From the NCBI GenBank assembly GCA_963772965.1, contig CAVYZU010000001.1:563686-627685 (forward strand): a DNA stretch of 64,000 bases, in the 5' to 3' direction. This DNA is from AP-15 sp963772965 (GTDB taxonomy: Bacteria; Pseudomonadota; Alphaproteobacteria; ATCC43930; CGMCC-115725). Under the pieces are notes generated by a model, which saw only the letters and a list, made by a program, of their open reading frames with translations, did no database searches and was not told the origin of the DNA. Of this stretch, positions 26,046 to 34,382 are shown piece by piece. Position numbers and translations under genes: made by a program. How positions within the stretch are numbered: position 1 is the first letter of the stretch; each line of letters begins with the position of its first letter.

Positions 26046-26864
26046 CTATCCCTGGAGGTTCCAGCCGAGCCAGTTGCAGACCGCTCGGCCCATGACGAGT
26101 TCGAGATCGCGGCCCTTCAAAAACGGCATCTCCTCGGTAAACATTGTCACGCACTCTTTCCACGAGCACGGCATGCGGGTGATGTCAGTGCCCCAGAAGG
26201 TTCGATCCGGCCCAAAGGCCTCGACGATCTGTTGGGTGTATTTGTGGATGTTGCGATAGGGATAGGACTGCGACGAGTTGCCCGGCGCGCCGGTCGCCTT
26301 GACCGCGACATTGGGATACTTGGCGAGCGCCAATAACGCCGGCTGGTTGCCGTGCGCAGCGTCGTCCTTGCCGTCGCGAACCCGGGCGTAATGGTCGAGG
26401 ATCAGCTTGAGACCGGGATGGCGCTCAGCGATCTGCCCGACCTGCGGCAGATAGTTCGACGCCATCAGCGCGATCGGGATCCCAGCCTTTTCGGCCGCCG
26501 GCCACAGCCAGTCCATCGTGCCGTCGGTCATCCAATTGGCTTGGTGCGGCTGGGTGAAGGCATAGCGCAGCCCGAGCATGCCCGGCCGCTGCTTCCAGGT
26601 GTCGATCAGCGACCGGCTTTCCGGCTTATCGATCGGGAAATTGCCGAGAATGCCAAAGCGGTTCGGGTATTTAGCCGCCGCCTCTTCGGAGATCTTGCCC
26701 GAATTCGGGTCCCAGCCGGGCGGATGCAGCAGGCAGGCATTGACGCCGGCCGCGTCCATGTCCCGGATGCATTCCTCGGCGGTATAAGAATTGACTTGGC
26801 GGTGCGAGGGGTTGGTCGGCGGCCCCGCGGACCAGATGTGAACCTGTGCGTCGACAATCAGCAT
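26046..26864 (-). CDS. Amidohydrolase-family metal-dependent hydrolase (Amidohydro_2 type)
   Basis: 272 aa TIM-barrel protein of the group that includes ACMS decarboxylase and related ring-acid decarboxylases or hydrolases. Starts with VDAQVHIWSAG, a variant of the DxHxH metal motif in which the first His is Gln. Later metal and catalytic positions are visible in LKLILDHYARVRDG and FGPDRTFWGTDITRMPC. Probably acts on a small carboxylate in the catabolic cluster that follows. Flanked on both sides by 82-nt palindromes, so it may be a separately acquired unit. Confidence 0.82.
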   Translation of the reverse strand: MLIVDAQVHIWSAGPPTNPSHRQVNSYTAEECIRDMDAAGVNACLLHPPGWDPNSGKISEEAAAKYPNRFGILGNFPIDKPESRSLIDTWKQRPGMLGLRYAFTQPHQANWMTDGTMDWLWPAAEKAGIPIALMASNYLPQVGQIAERHPGLKLILDHYARVRDGKDDAAHGNQPALLALAKYPNVAVKATGAPGNSSQSYPYRNIHKYTQQIVEAFGPDRTFWGTDITRMPCSWKECVTMFTEEMPFLKGRDLELVMGRAVCNWLGWNLQG

Positions 26865-26891
26865 GGGTGGTTACTCCTCTATAGTTCGGAC

Positions 26892-26973
26892 GTCATTGCG
26901 AGCAACGCGAAGCAATCCCTGAGTCGCCTTGTGAACTGCTGGATTGCTTCGTCGCTGCGCTTCTCGCAATGAC
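26892..26973. repeat. 82-nt palindromic repeat, GTCATTGCGAGC family (copy 2)
   Basis: Same length, arms and orientation as 25902-25983, with about 7 differences, mostly in the central part. Together the two copies bracket the amidohydrolase gene. Confidence 0.85.
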
Positions 26974-26994
26974 AGTGTTAAGATGGACGGGCCG

Positions 26995-27453
26995 TCAGAG
27001 CGGGTTTGGGCCGACGACTTCCCAGTGGTGGCGCTCGAACAGCCGTTTATGTTCTTCGTCATTGGCCGGGCGGCGCTCTGAGAGTGCCTCAATCAGGCCG
27101 CCCGCGGCGGCTGGGGTGTACAGAAACAGCACGCGGCCGGTCTCGCTGCCGGTGTTCTTCCAGGCGTGCGGCACGTCGCGCGGCATGAAGGCGCAGGTGC
27201 CGGGTCCGCCGCTGGTGACGTCATCGCCGATCTTGAACGTGAACTCGCCGGCGAGCACCCAGGCGACCTCGTCGCTGTCATGGTGCAGATGGAAAAGGCT
27301 CGCGGTGCCGGGCGGCAGGGTCTCCTCGAACATCATGATGCTCTCGCCGGTCTCGCCACCGAGAAGTTTCATTGCGAAGGAGCGGCCCGGTGTCGGACTG
27401 TCGAAACGCTTTCCGCCGCCCGAGGGTACAACAAAGCCTTTCGCTGCGGTCAT
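26995..27453 (-). CDS. Cupin-domain protein
   Basis: 152 aa single-domain cupin. Motif 1 is SLFHLHHDSDEVAWVLAGEF (metal-binding His-x-His and Glu) and motif 2 is FMPRDVPHAWKNTG. The C-terminal 30 residues are charged (RRPANDEEHKRLFERHHWE). Could be a dioxygenase, isomerase or binding protein. Lies in the same orientation as the downstream CMD and VOC genes in this cluster. Confidence 0.85.
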   Translation of the reverse strand: MTAAKGFVVPSGGGKRFDSPTPGRSFAMKLLGGETGESIMMFEETLPPGTASLFHLHHDSDEVAWVLAGEFTFKIGDDVTSGGPGTCAFMPRDVPHAWKNTGSETGRVLFLYTPAAAGGLIEALSERRPANDEEHKRLFERHHWEVVGPNPL

Positions 27454-27494
27454 GTGCGCTGTCCTTGTTGGCGTCGTTCACCGAACCAGTCTTG

Positions 27495-27530
27495 GTAGGG
27501 TGGGTTAAGCGCAGCGCAACCCACCGTCGG
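27495..27530. repeat. Palindromic repeat, GTAGGGTGGGTTAAGC family
   Basis: GTGGGTT and AACCCAC arms surround an AGCGCAGCGC core, followed by a diverged second palindrome (GTGGGTTTCG ... CAACCCAC, about 27541-27564). A related element is at about 26002-26033. These look like intergenic repeats and fill the gap between the CMD and cupin genes. Confidence 0.6.
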
Positions 27531-27582
27531 GGAAAAGGTGGTGGGTTTCGCGACACTCAACCCACTTACGTTTCGCCGGATG

Positions 27583-28143
27583 CTAGCGTTGCATTCCTTG
27601 CGCGCCGGCCGGAACGTCGTAAAAGGCGAGCGTCATCGACACGCTGGTGTAATAGCCCATCAGGCAGATCACGTCGGTGATGCCGACATGGCCGAGAGCT
27701 TTCACCGCCCGGTCGTAGAGACCTTTGGCGACCCAGCGGGAATTCGACAGGCAGATCGCCATCTCGTAGACGATCTGCTCGCGCTCGTCCGAGAACGAGG
27801 TCGGCAGGCCCGACAGCATCGCCTCGACCTTGTCGGCCGGCAGCCCGACTTCCTTGCCGCGCCGCTCATGGGCGTTGGTCGGATAGGCTGAGTGCCACTT
27901 GCTGTTGATGATGATGACGGCGATCTCGCGCTCGCGCTCAGTCAGCGAATAATGGCCGGGGTGAAAATGGGCGCCGACCGGTCCGGAGGCCTTCGCCAGT
28001 TTCGGGTTGTGCACCCAGATCTTGCTCGGGCCGCCGACCTGGCCGCGGGTCTCGATCAGCGAGCGATAGCCTTCCTGTTGCTCCCTCGTCATCTGGTCAT
28101 AGGGAATTTCGGCATAGCGGCCAAAGGTCGGAGTCTCGGGCAT
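27583..28143 (-). CDS. Carboxymuconolactone decarboxylase family protein, copy 1
   Basis: 186 aa helical CMD-fold protein. Starts MPETPTFGRYAEIPYDQMT and contains LTEREREIAVIIINSKWHSA with YPTNAHERRGKE, the region where CMD enzymes place catalytic His and acid residues. The CxxC pair of AhpD peroxidases is absent, so a lyase/decarboxylase or isomerase-like role is more likely. Paralog of the next gene, with most residues shared, implying tandem duplication; the two may form a heteromer. Confidence 0.85.
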   Translation of the reverse strand: MPETPTFGRYAEIPYDQMTREQQEGYRSLIETRGQVGGPSKIWVHNPKLAKASGPVGAHFHPGHYSLTEREREIAVIIINSKWHSAYPTNAHERRGKEVGLPADKVEAMLSGLPTSFSDEREQIVYEMAICLSNSRWVAKGLYDRAVKALGHVGITDVICLMGYYTSVSMTLAFYDVPAGAQGMQR

Positions 28144-28172
28144 CTCGTTTCTTCCCCTGGATAATTGCAGTT

Positions 28173-28730
28173 TTAACGCGCCAGCCCTTCGGCGCCGGCC
28201 GGGACGTCGTAAAACGCCAATGTCATCGATACGCTGCTATAGAAGCCCATCAGGCAAATGACGTCGGTGATGCCCTCATGGCCGAGCGCCTCGACCGCGC
28301 GGTCGAACAGCCCCTTCGACACCCAACGCAATTCCGTCAGGCACTTCGCCATTTCGTAGATGACCTGCTCGCGCTCGTCGTCGAACGAGGTCGGCAGGCC
28401 GGAAAGCATCGCCTCGACCTTGTCGTCCGGCAACCCGGCGGCCTTGCCGGCCCGCTCATGCGCGTTGGTCGGGTAGGCCGAATGAAATTTGCTGTTGACG
28501 ATGATAACGGCGATCTCGCGCTCACGCTCGCTGAGCGAATAGCCGGTGCGGAAATAGGCGCCCAACGGCCCCATCACCTTCACCAGCTTGGGGTTGTGGA
28601 CATAGATCTTGTTTGGGCCCGGCAGGCGCCCGCGGGCCTCGAGCAGCGAGCGATACCCCTCCTGCTGCTCCGGCGTCATCTGGTCGTAGGGAATCTCGGC
28701 GTAGCGGCCAAAGGTCGGCGTCTCGGGCAT
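28173..28730 (-). CDS. Carboxymuconolactone decarboxylase family protein, copy 2
   Basis: 185 aa from ATG at 28730, where the protein begins exactly like copy 1; the longer frame to 28886 is not supported. Core motif LSEREREIAVIIVNSKFHSA, then YPTNAHERAGKAAGLPDDKV. Differs from copy 1 mainly around residues 30-65. The 29-nt spacing between the copies fits one transcript. No CxxC motif. Confidence 0.85.
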   Translation of the reverse strand: MPETPTFGRYAEIPYDQMTPEQQEGYRSLLEARGRLPGPNKIYVHNPKLVKVMGPLGAYFRTGYSLSEREREIAVIIVNSKFHSAYPTNAHERAGKAAGLPDDKVEAMLSGLPTSFDDEREQVIYEMAKCLTELRWVSKGLFDRAVEALGHEGITDVICLMGFYSSVSMTLAFYDVPAGAEGLAR

Positions 28731-28872
28731 TTCGGTTTCCTTCCCCTGAGTTAATTCGGACCTATCCTGCAACAGCCGCACGGCCCTGTCGACCCGCTCG
28801 GGCAACGGCCGAAGGCGGCCGGGCGAAACACGCGCGACACGGGCACGCAGAGGCGCCGCAGAGCGACGCCGA

Positions 28873-30144
28873 TCAAGACGCCGCACTTGATGCGGTCCGG
28901 CTGAGTGCCTTAACGCTTCGATTTAGCCGAGCGGGCCCTGAAACACTTGGTCGACATAGGTGTCGGACAACGGCTCCAGCGCTTCCGGCCAGTTGCCGTT
29001 GACACTGGCGGCGCTCCGCGGCCGGGCGCACGCGGCCATCCCAGCCAACCTGCTCCATGTAATAATAAAGCTGGATGCAGTGGCCGTCGGGGTCGAGCGC
29101 AAAAGCCGAATAGTCGATGCCGGGGTAGAGTTCGGGCGGGATCGCGTCGATAAAGGTGACGCCATGCGACTTGAGGAACGCGACCGCCTCGCGCAATTGC
29201 GCGTAACTGGCGAGTTCGACGCCAAACGACATGCAAGTCGTGTGCGGGCTGAGGCCCAGGGAGCCGCGCAATTCCTTCGGGAATAGGCCAACGCTGTGGT
29301 GCTCGGCGCCGCAACGCATAAAGACGCAGCGCGCACCCCGATACCGCGCTTCCTCACTTTTCACAAAGCCGAGACGCTCGCCATAAAAGGCCTCGGCGCG
29401 CTCGACATCGTCAACGAACAGGCTCAACGGGCCGATCTTGGTGATCTTGAACGGCCGCGGCAACATGACACCCTCGACATCGTAGGTTGCCTCCGGCGGG
29501 CGCTGCGGCCGGTGCCCCGACAATACGTCGATGCTCTTGTCCTGCGCTTCGAAGAGTTCCGCCGCCTCCGACATTTGCGGCAAGGACGGTTTTTCGTTAA
29601 AGCCGCGATAGTACATGTCGCGTGGTTTCGACAGCTGGTTCCAGCCGATCTGCTCGATGCCGTAATAGAACTCGTTGGTGTGGCCGTCGGGGTCGTAGAC
29701 ATAGACATGCCAGTTGCTGCCCGGCATATCGCGGCCGACGCGCTGCACCCGCACCTGGTGATGCACAAAATAATCATGGGCCTCGACGATCTCGCGCAGG
29801 CTGCCGCATTGCCAGGTGATCTGGTTGATCGTGACCTCGGGCGCGAATTTGCGGTCGGCGCGATGGTCCATGACCCGCTTTGGAAACAGCACAAAGGCGT
29901 GGTGATCGGTACCGTAGCGCATGAAATAGCCGCGCGGATCGCCGACATCCTGATCCTTTGGAAACCATGGCGCGCGCGAGAAATCGAGCGTGTCGGAGGC
30001 GGTGAAGCCGAGGAGATCGCCATAAAACTCGCGGCCCTCCGGCAGTTTTTCGACATTGAAGCCGAAATGGCCGAGCCGGCGGACCTTAAACGGCCGCGGC
30101 AGATACACCCCGCCGACATTGTAGCGCTGGGCAATGGCTGACAT
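28873..30144 (-). CDS. Two-domain VOC (extradiol dioxygenase-like) protein, frameshifted near C-terminus
   Basis: Two glyoxalase/dioxygenase domains: residues 20-175 (GHFGFNVEKLPEGREFYGDL, DHHAFVLFP, DPDGHTNEFYYGIEQIGW) and 235-380 (GPLSLFVDDVERAEAFYGER, EHHSVGLFP, DPDGHCIQLYYYMEQVGW). His/His/Glu positions suit a metal-dependent ring-cleavage or related oxygenase. After residue about 385 the frame leaves the family: a different frame gives SVNGNWPEALEPLSDTYVDQ and ends with a stop at 28923, a much more typical tail. One extra base near 29005-29015 would explain it. The original gene was probably 28923-30144. Confidence 0.8.
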   Translation of the reverse strand: MSAIAQRYNVGGVYLPRPFKVRRLGHFGFNVEKLPEGREFYGDLLGFTASDTLDFSRAPWFPKDQDVGDPRGYFMRYGTDHHAFVLFPKRVMDHRADRKFAPEVTINQITWQCGSLREIVEAHDYFVHHQVRVQRVGRDMPGSNWHVYVYDPDGHTNEFYYGIEQIGWNQLSKPRDMYYRGFNEKPSLPQMSEAAELFEAQDKSIDVLSGHRPQRPPEATYDVEGVMLPRPFKITKIGPLSLFVDDVERAEAFYGERLGFVKSEEARYRGARCVFMRCGAEHHSVGLFPKELRGSLGLSPHTTCMSFGVELASYAQLREAVAFLKSHGVTFIDAIPPELYPGIDYSAFALDPDGHCIQLYYYMEQVGWDGRVRPAAERRQCQRQLAGSAGAVVRHLCRPSVSGPARLNRSVKALSRTASSAAS

Positions 30145-30364
30145 TGCTGGTTCCTCCTCTGCGCGACGCCCTCACCCGGCGAAAGGCCTGCGCCGTTGTC
30201 TGTGATCAAGCGCTAAGCAAGCCGCCGACTGTTGCCGGACTTAATGACGCCCCGCGTTACTCAATGCAATCGCGTTCGTTGGGCCAGCCCTGCTTGGCCA
30301 CATCTTGCTGCCGCCAGCGAGAAGGGGCAGCCTGACTTGCCTGCTTAAGGGAACCCAAGGGAGA

Positions 30365-31162
30365 ATGCCTATGCCAGCCGCAATCCGCAATCCTGCCCGC
30401 GAAAAGCTCGAACAAGGCCAGTTGTCGCTGGGTGTCGGCATCCGCATGACGCGCAGCGTCGAGATCGCCAAGGCGATGACGGTGGCCGGGTTCGACTGGC
30501 TGTTCCTCGACATGGAGCACGGCGTCATGTCGCTCGAAGCCTGCGCGCAGATCGCGACCGCCGCACTCGACGCCGGCATCGCGCCGATCGCGCGGGTGCC
30601 AAATGGCGAGTATGCGATCGCGACGCGGGCTCTGGACAATGGCGCGCTCGGCATCGTCATGCCGCATGTCGACACCGCCGACGAGGCGCGCGAGGTCGTC
30701 AACCGGCTCAAATATCCGCCCGTGGGACATCGCTCGATGGGCGGCATCGGGCCGCATTACGGGCTGCGTTCCGCGAGTTCGAGCGAAGCAGCAAGCGCGC
30801 TCAACGCCGCCAATCTGACGATCGTCATGCTGGAGACGCCGACTGCGATCGCAAATGCCGAAGATATCGCCGCGGTGCCGGGGGTCGACGTATTGCTGAT
30901 CGGCACCAACGATTTGTGCGCCGAGATGGGCATCCATGGCGATTTCGGCAATCAGCGGGTTGCCGACGCCTACGCCAAGATGATCGCGGCGGCTCGCAAG
31001 CACGGCAAGTTCCCCGGAATGGCCGGGGTCTACAACGAGACGATTATGCCGCGCTATATCGAGATGGGCGCGCGCTTTATTCTCTCGGGCCAGGACGCCG
31101 CGTTTCTGACGGCCGGCGCCGCACAGCGCACCGGCTTTCTACGCAAGCTCCCGGTCGGCTAG
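30365..31162 (+). CDS. HpcH/HpaI family aldolase/lyase
   Basis: 265 aa from ATG at 30365 (AAGGGAGA upstream; 30371 also possible). Class II pyruvate-type aldolase fold that cleaves 2-keto-4-hydroxy acids. Family blocks: FDWLFLDMEHGVMSLE, APIARVPNGEYA, RALDNGALGIVMPHV, VMLETPTAIAN with the metal-binding Glu, and LLIGTNDLCAEMG with the metal-binding Asp. Divergent from the VOC gene, sharing a 220-nt interval. Its usual place in meta-cleavage routes is the last step, releasing pyruvate or a relative. Confidence 0.9.
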   Translation: MPMPAAIRNPAREKLEQGQLSLGVGIRMTRSVEIAKAMTVAGFDWLFLDMEHGVMSLEACAQIATAALDAGIAPIARVPNGEYAIATRALDNGALGIVMPHVDTADEAREVVNRLKYPPVGHRSMGGIGPHYGLRSASSSEAASALNAANLTIVMLETPTAIANAEDIAAVPGVDVLLIGTNDLCAEMGIHGDFGNQRVADAYAKMIAAARKHGKFPGMAGVYNETIMPRYIEMGARFILSGQDAAFLTAGAAQRTGFLRKLPVG

Positions 31163-31178
31163 CGACGAAGCCGGGCCG

Positions 31179-32237
31179 CTAAGCCGCGGCGGCTTGCGCG
31201 GCCCGCACGTGAGCCGCCAGCAGCGACGGCAGCCGCGCGGGGTCGCCGCGCGCCATGCCGCATTCGGTGGCAACCCCGTCGACTTTTGCGTGCCGTCGCG
31301 CGGCGGCGATCCTTGCGATATCGCCTTCGCGATCGTCATGGTGGACGAGGCCGAGATAAAGCTTGGTCTCGGGGTGGAGGCGCAAGTGATCGAGCGGCGC
31401 AAAATAGGCGTCGTCGGTGCGTCCCTTGGGGACCGGCATATGAAAGAACTGGATCGGACGCGCAACGCCGGCGCTGGTGGCGTTCGCGATCTCGACCATG
31501 ATCGCCATATCCTTGGGCTGGACGCAGTGCTCGTCCGCCGGGCTGCCGTAGCACAAATGATAACCGAGCTCTATCGCGGCGGGCACCGCGTTGCCGATTT
31601 GCGTCAAGACCCCAATTGTCTCGGTACGGAAATCAACCGGACCCGGTTCGTAATAGCCCTCCCAGGCCAGCACTTCCTGGCACACGTCCCATTGCAATGC
31701 GATCCGGTCGTTCGGGATCGCGGCGGCGATCTCGCCGACCTCGCCAAGCAGATGCCGGGTCAGCGCCGGGAGGAGCAATTGCCGGTCGCACGGCACCATG
31801 TTGTTGTAAGTGGGTGCCACCGGAGTCGGCAGCGAGATCTGGAATTTGACTGTCTGCGGGATGACGCCGGCATTTTGCAGCGGCTCGAACAGCTTCCACG
31901 ACGCGATCGCCATCTCGGCATAGCCGGTTTGGAACGTAGCGGGATCGGGCTCAACCCCCGGCTTAATGCGGAGGCGCGGGATTTCGCGAAGGAGCTTGCC
32001 GTCCCACTGGGTAAACTTAAAGGGCGGCAGGTCGGTCGCGACCTCGATTGCCGGGTTGTCGGCGAGCACCTGCTGCAGAAAGCGGATCCAGGTCTTGCGG
32101 ATGCCGGTCTCGCCATCGGGCAGGCGCTGCAGATAGGGCCCGGCGGCTTCCGTCAGCGTGCGGAACACGGTTTCGGCATCGGGCAGCGGGATGCTGCCGA
32201 CAAAGTGCACGATCGACTGAGTGTGAGCTTGAGCCAT
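31179..32237 (-). CDS. MetE C-terminal-like (cobalamin-independent methionine synthase/UROD superfamily) protein
   Basis: 352 aa from MAQAHTQSIVHFVG. Only one barrel, so the N-terminal half of true MetE is missing. Zinc ligands of the MetE family seem kept: HLC in AIELGYHLCYGS and a late cysteine in VATECGMARGD. Such stand-alone proteins serve as methyltransferases or demethylases on various methyl donors, often for catabolism of methoxylated or methylated compounds. Minus strand, convergent to the aldolase gene (16 nt between stops). Confidence 0.75.
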   Translation of the reverse strand: MAQAHTQSIVHFVGSIPLPDAETVFRTLTEAAGPYLQRLPDGETGIRKTWIRFLQQVLADNPAIEVATDLPPFKFTQWDGKLLREIPRLRIKPGVEPDPATFQTGYAEMAIASWKLFEPLQNAGVIPQTVKFQISLPTPVAPTYNNMVPCDRQLLLPALTRHLLGEVGEIAAAIPNDRIALQWDVCQEVLAWEGYYEPGPVDFRTETIGVLTQIGNAVPAAIELGYHLCYGSPADEHCVQPKDMAIMVEIANATSAGVARPIQFFHMPVPKGRTDDAYFAPLDHLRLHPETKLYLGLVHHDDREGDIARIAAARRHAKVDGVATECGMARGDPARLPSLLAAHVRAAQAAAA

Positions 32238-32337
32238 GGCGTCCTCCTCGCCTGTGGGTCGGGCCACGGCATCGTAGCCCAAGCATCATCTCGCGACAGG
32301 TTGGAAAACGATCGCTACCGCTCGGGTGAGCGAGGCG

Positions 32338-33594
32338 CTAATCGCCAAGAAGGAGCGTCCTAATTGCGGCAGGCTCGCGCAGCAGAGCGCCGAGACGAGA
32401 GAGCGCGTCGTCGATCGCTGCCGCGTATTTCGCGGCGCCGCCAAACCGCGCCAAGGTCTCCGGCGGCACGAACTTGATCAAGAGATCGGCGGTCCCTGGC
32501 GGGACGCCGACAAAATGCACCATGACCATGCCGTGATGCCTTAGCAGCAGCATCGCCAGCGCGGCCGCGGCTTCGTAAGGGACGATCGGCCCATCCTCGA
32601 CCTCGCCGCGCTGCATCGCGATTTCGAGTAGATCGTCGGCTGGGATCTGGATGGTTGTCGGGGTGGCGCGCAATCGGTTGCCGACCAGCGGCCGCAATTC
32701 CCGCCCGATCTGCTTGGTGGTCTCGATCAGCTCCTGTACCCGCGCCGGCTCGTATTGCTCGAGCGTGCGGACGACCGCCGGATACAGCATCTGGCGGGCC
32801 TCCAGGCCAAACTCGAACCCGGTGGCGCGGATCTTCGCGACGAGGTCGGCGCGGCCGGCCAACAGACCAAAGCGCGGTCCGATCGTGCCGTATTTGTCGA
32901 GACCGGTGGCGCCGAGATCGACACCGAGTTCGAGCATTCGTGGCTGCTCAAATGCAGCAGGCCCGACGCGGGCGCCGCCGGCATCGTCGATATAGACGAG
33001 GGCGCCCTTTTGATGCGCGATCGCAACGATCCGACGGATTTCATCGACCGGCATAAGATCGTAGGTAACCGCAAGGCGCGTCAGATCGACCAGCGCGACA
33101 TTCTGCTCTGCCATCATTGCCCGCTCGAACATCGCAAGCCCGGTGGTGTCGACAAAGCGCGCGCCGACATGGTTTGCGGCGCGAACCACCGAAGGATGGC
33201 TGTGGCTCGCCGAGACGCCGATCACGGTGTCGCCCGGTTTGACCAGGGTAAGATGGGCTGCGAGCGTGGCGCCGGTCATGCGGTTGAAGACCGCGACGTC
33301 ATCGCGGTCGGGGGTGCCGCCGAGATGGTCGAGCGCCAGCGCGCGCAGCCGCTCGAAGTACAGTGCCGGAGCGATCTCGTCATCGGCCACAAGCAGCTCT
33401 TCGCCGGTCATCGGCAGCGCGTGTTCGAGCCCAGTAAAGATGAACAAATTGTCGATCCCGCGCTGGCGCATAACCGTCCAGGCGTGCTGCAATTTGCGAA
33501 AGTCGTCCTCGGTCGAGGCCAGGATCTTGCCGCGCGCATAAGGCAGGTTTGGCGCGTGCGGATTCCGGAAGCGGTCGGCTTTAGTCGTTGGCAT
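32338..33594 (-). CDS. Fold-type I PLP-dependent enzyme (SelA/aminotransferase-like)
   Basis: 418 aa. The PLP Schiff-base lysine is likely in GATGLDKYGTIGPRFG (about residue 235), and the ring-stacking/phosphate region in VYIDDAGGARVGP. N-terminal part has NRMTGATLAAHLTLVKPGD, typical of the SelA-like or L-seryl-tRNA-type group. Substrate is unknown; candidates include racemase, lyase or aminotransferase roles on an amino acid from the same pathway. Followed by no co-directional gene before the MetE-like one (100 nt). Confidence 0.78.
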   Translation of the reverse strand: MPTTKADRFRNPHAPNLPYARGKILASTEDDFRKLQHAWTVMRQRGIDNLFIFTGLEHALPMTGEELLVADDEIAPALYFERLRALALDHLGGTPDRDDVAVFNRMTGATLAAHLTLVKPGDTVIGVSASHSHPSVVRAANHVGARFVDTTGLAMFERAMMAEQNVALVDLTRLAVTYDLMPVDEIRRIVAIAHQKGALVYIDDAGGARVGPAAFEQPRMLELGVDLGATGLDKYGTIGPRFGLLAGRADLVAKIRATGFEFGLEARQMLYPAVVRTLEQYEPARVQELIETTKQIGRELRPLVGNRLRATPTTIQIPADDLLEIAMQRGEVEDGPIVPYEAAAALAMLLLRHHGMVMVHFVGVPPGTADLLIKFVPPETLARFGGAAKYAAAIDDALSRLGALLREPAAIRTLLLGD

Positions 33595-33765
33595 GCCCTA
33601 TCCTTTGCGGCTGACGCCGATAGGGTAGACATGCCGATAGCCGGCCTCAACCCGTGTGCAGCGGCCGGTGACCTCGTTTAGCTTCGCCGATGCGAAAATC
33701 AGGTTGTGACGTTTCGAGCGGCCGAGCGATGTCGACGCTGAGCCCGAGCCGATCGGCAGCGAGAC

Positions 33766-34089
33766 CTAGTCGAGCTTGATCTCGATATCGTCGCCGGTCT
33801 GGCGGACCGGGTAGGCTTTCAAATCTTCGGTCGCCGGCGGGTCAAGAACCTCGCCGGTACGGACATCAAAACGCGCGGCATGCAATGGACACTCGATCGT
33901 CGTGCCGTCGAGCCAGCCATCGGACAGACAGGCATAGGCATGCGTGCAAATATTGTCGGTGGCGAACAATTCGCCATCGCAGTCATATATCGCAATTGAG
34001 CGGCCGCCGGACTCGACCCCGATGACTTCGCCTGCCGCCAGTTCGCTGCGACGCGCAACTCGCACCCAGCCTGCTTCGCCTTCACTCAT
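33766..34089 (-). CDS. Rieske-type ferredoxin
   Basis: 107 aa soluble [2Fe-2S] ferredoxin of ring-hydroxylating oxygenase systems. Ligand motifs are CTHAYACLSDG and CPLHAARFDVRTG, with the family end KAYPVRQTGDDIEIKLD. No oxygenase large subunit or reductase lies in the window, so its partner is elsewhere or the ferredoxin serves one of the neighbouring enzymes. Confidence 0.92.
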   Translation of the reverse strand: MSEGEAGWVRVARRSELAAGEVIGVESGGRSIAIYDCDGELFATDNICTHAYACLSDGWLDGTTIECPLHAARFDVRTGEVLDPPATEDLKAYPVRQTGDDIEIKLD

Positions 34090-34103
34090 CGGGCCCGCTC
34101 TGG

Positions 34104-34361
34104 TTAAACCGAGGCATCTTCAGAAAACGCCTTGAAGGCAATAATCGTAAACGTGTCTTTAATGCCGGGCAAATTCTGCAGGCGCTCGGTCACGAAATGC
34201 CCGATATCCGCGATTTCTGGCAGATAAACTTTCATCAGCAGATCGTATTGACCGGAGGTGGAATAGACTTCCGAGACTTGCTCGATGTTGTTGACCGCCT
34301 CGTCGGCCACCGAATAGGCCTTGCCGAGCTCGCATTTGACCATGACGAAGATGGTTTTCAT
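34104..34361 (-). CDS. Lrp/AsnC ligand-binding domain protein without HTH
   Basis: 85 aa, only the effector/oligomerisation (RAM) domain: MKTIFVMVKCELGKAYSVAD, EVYSTSGQYDLLMKVYLP, FVTERLQNLPGIKDTFT. There is no DNA-binding helix-turn-helix and no space for one. Such stand-alone domains can assemble into rings and bind amino acids; they may act as sensors or regulator partners. Adjacent to the Rieske ferredoxin (14 nt). Confidence 0.85.
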   Translation of the reverse strand: MKTIFVMVKCELGKAYSVADEAVNNIEQVSEVYSTSGQYDLLMKVYLPEIADIGHFVTERLQNLPGIKDTFTIIAFKAFSEDASV

Positions 34362-34382
34362 CGCGGCCTGTTCGGGCGGGGG

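Noticed and set aside
27541..27582. Promoter for the CMD genes in the repeat-rich gap
   Set aside because: The region is downstream of the CMD genes (they are read from the other strand), so it cannot be their promoter; it holds a diverged palindrome only.
31194..32363. 389-aa plus-strand open frame opposite the MetE-like gene
   Set aside because: Complementary strand of a gene with kept zinc ligands; no ribosome site or motif supports it.
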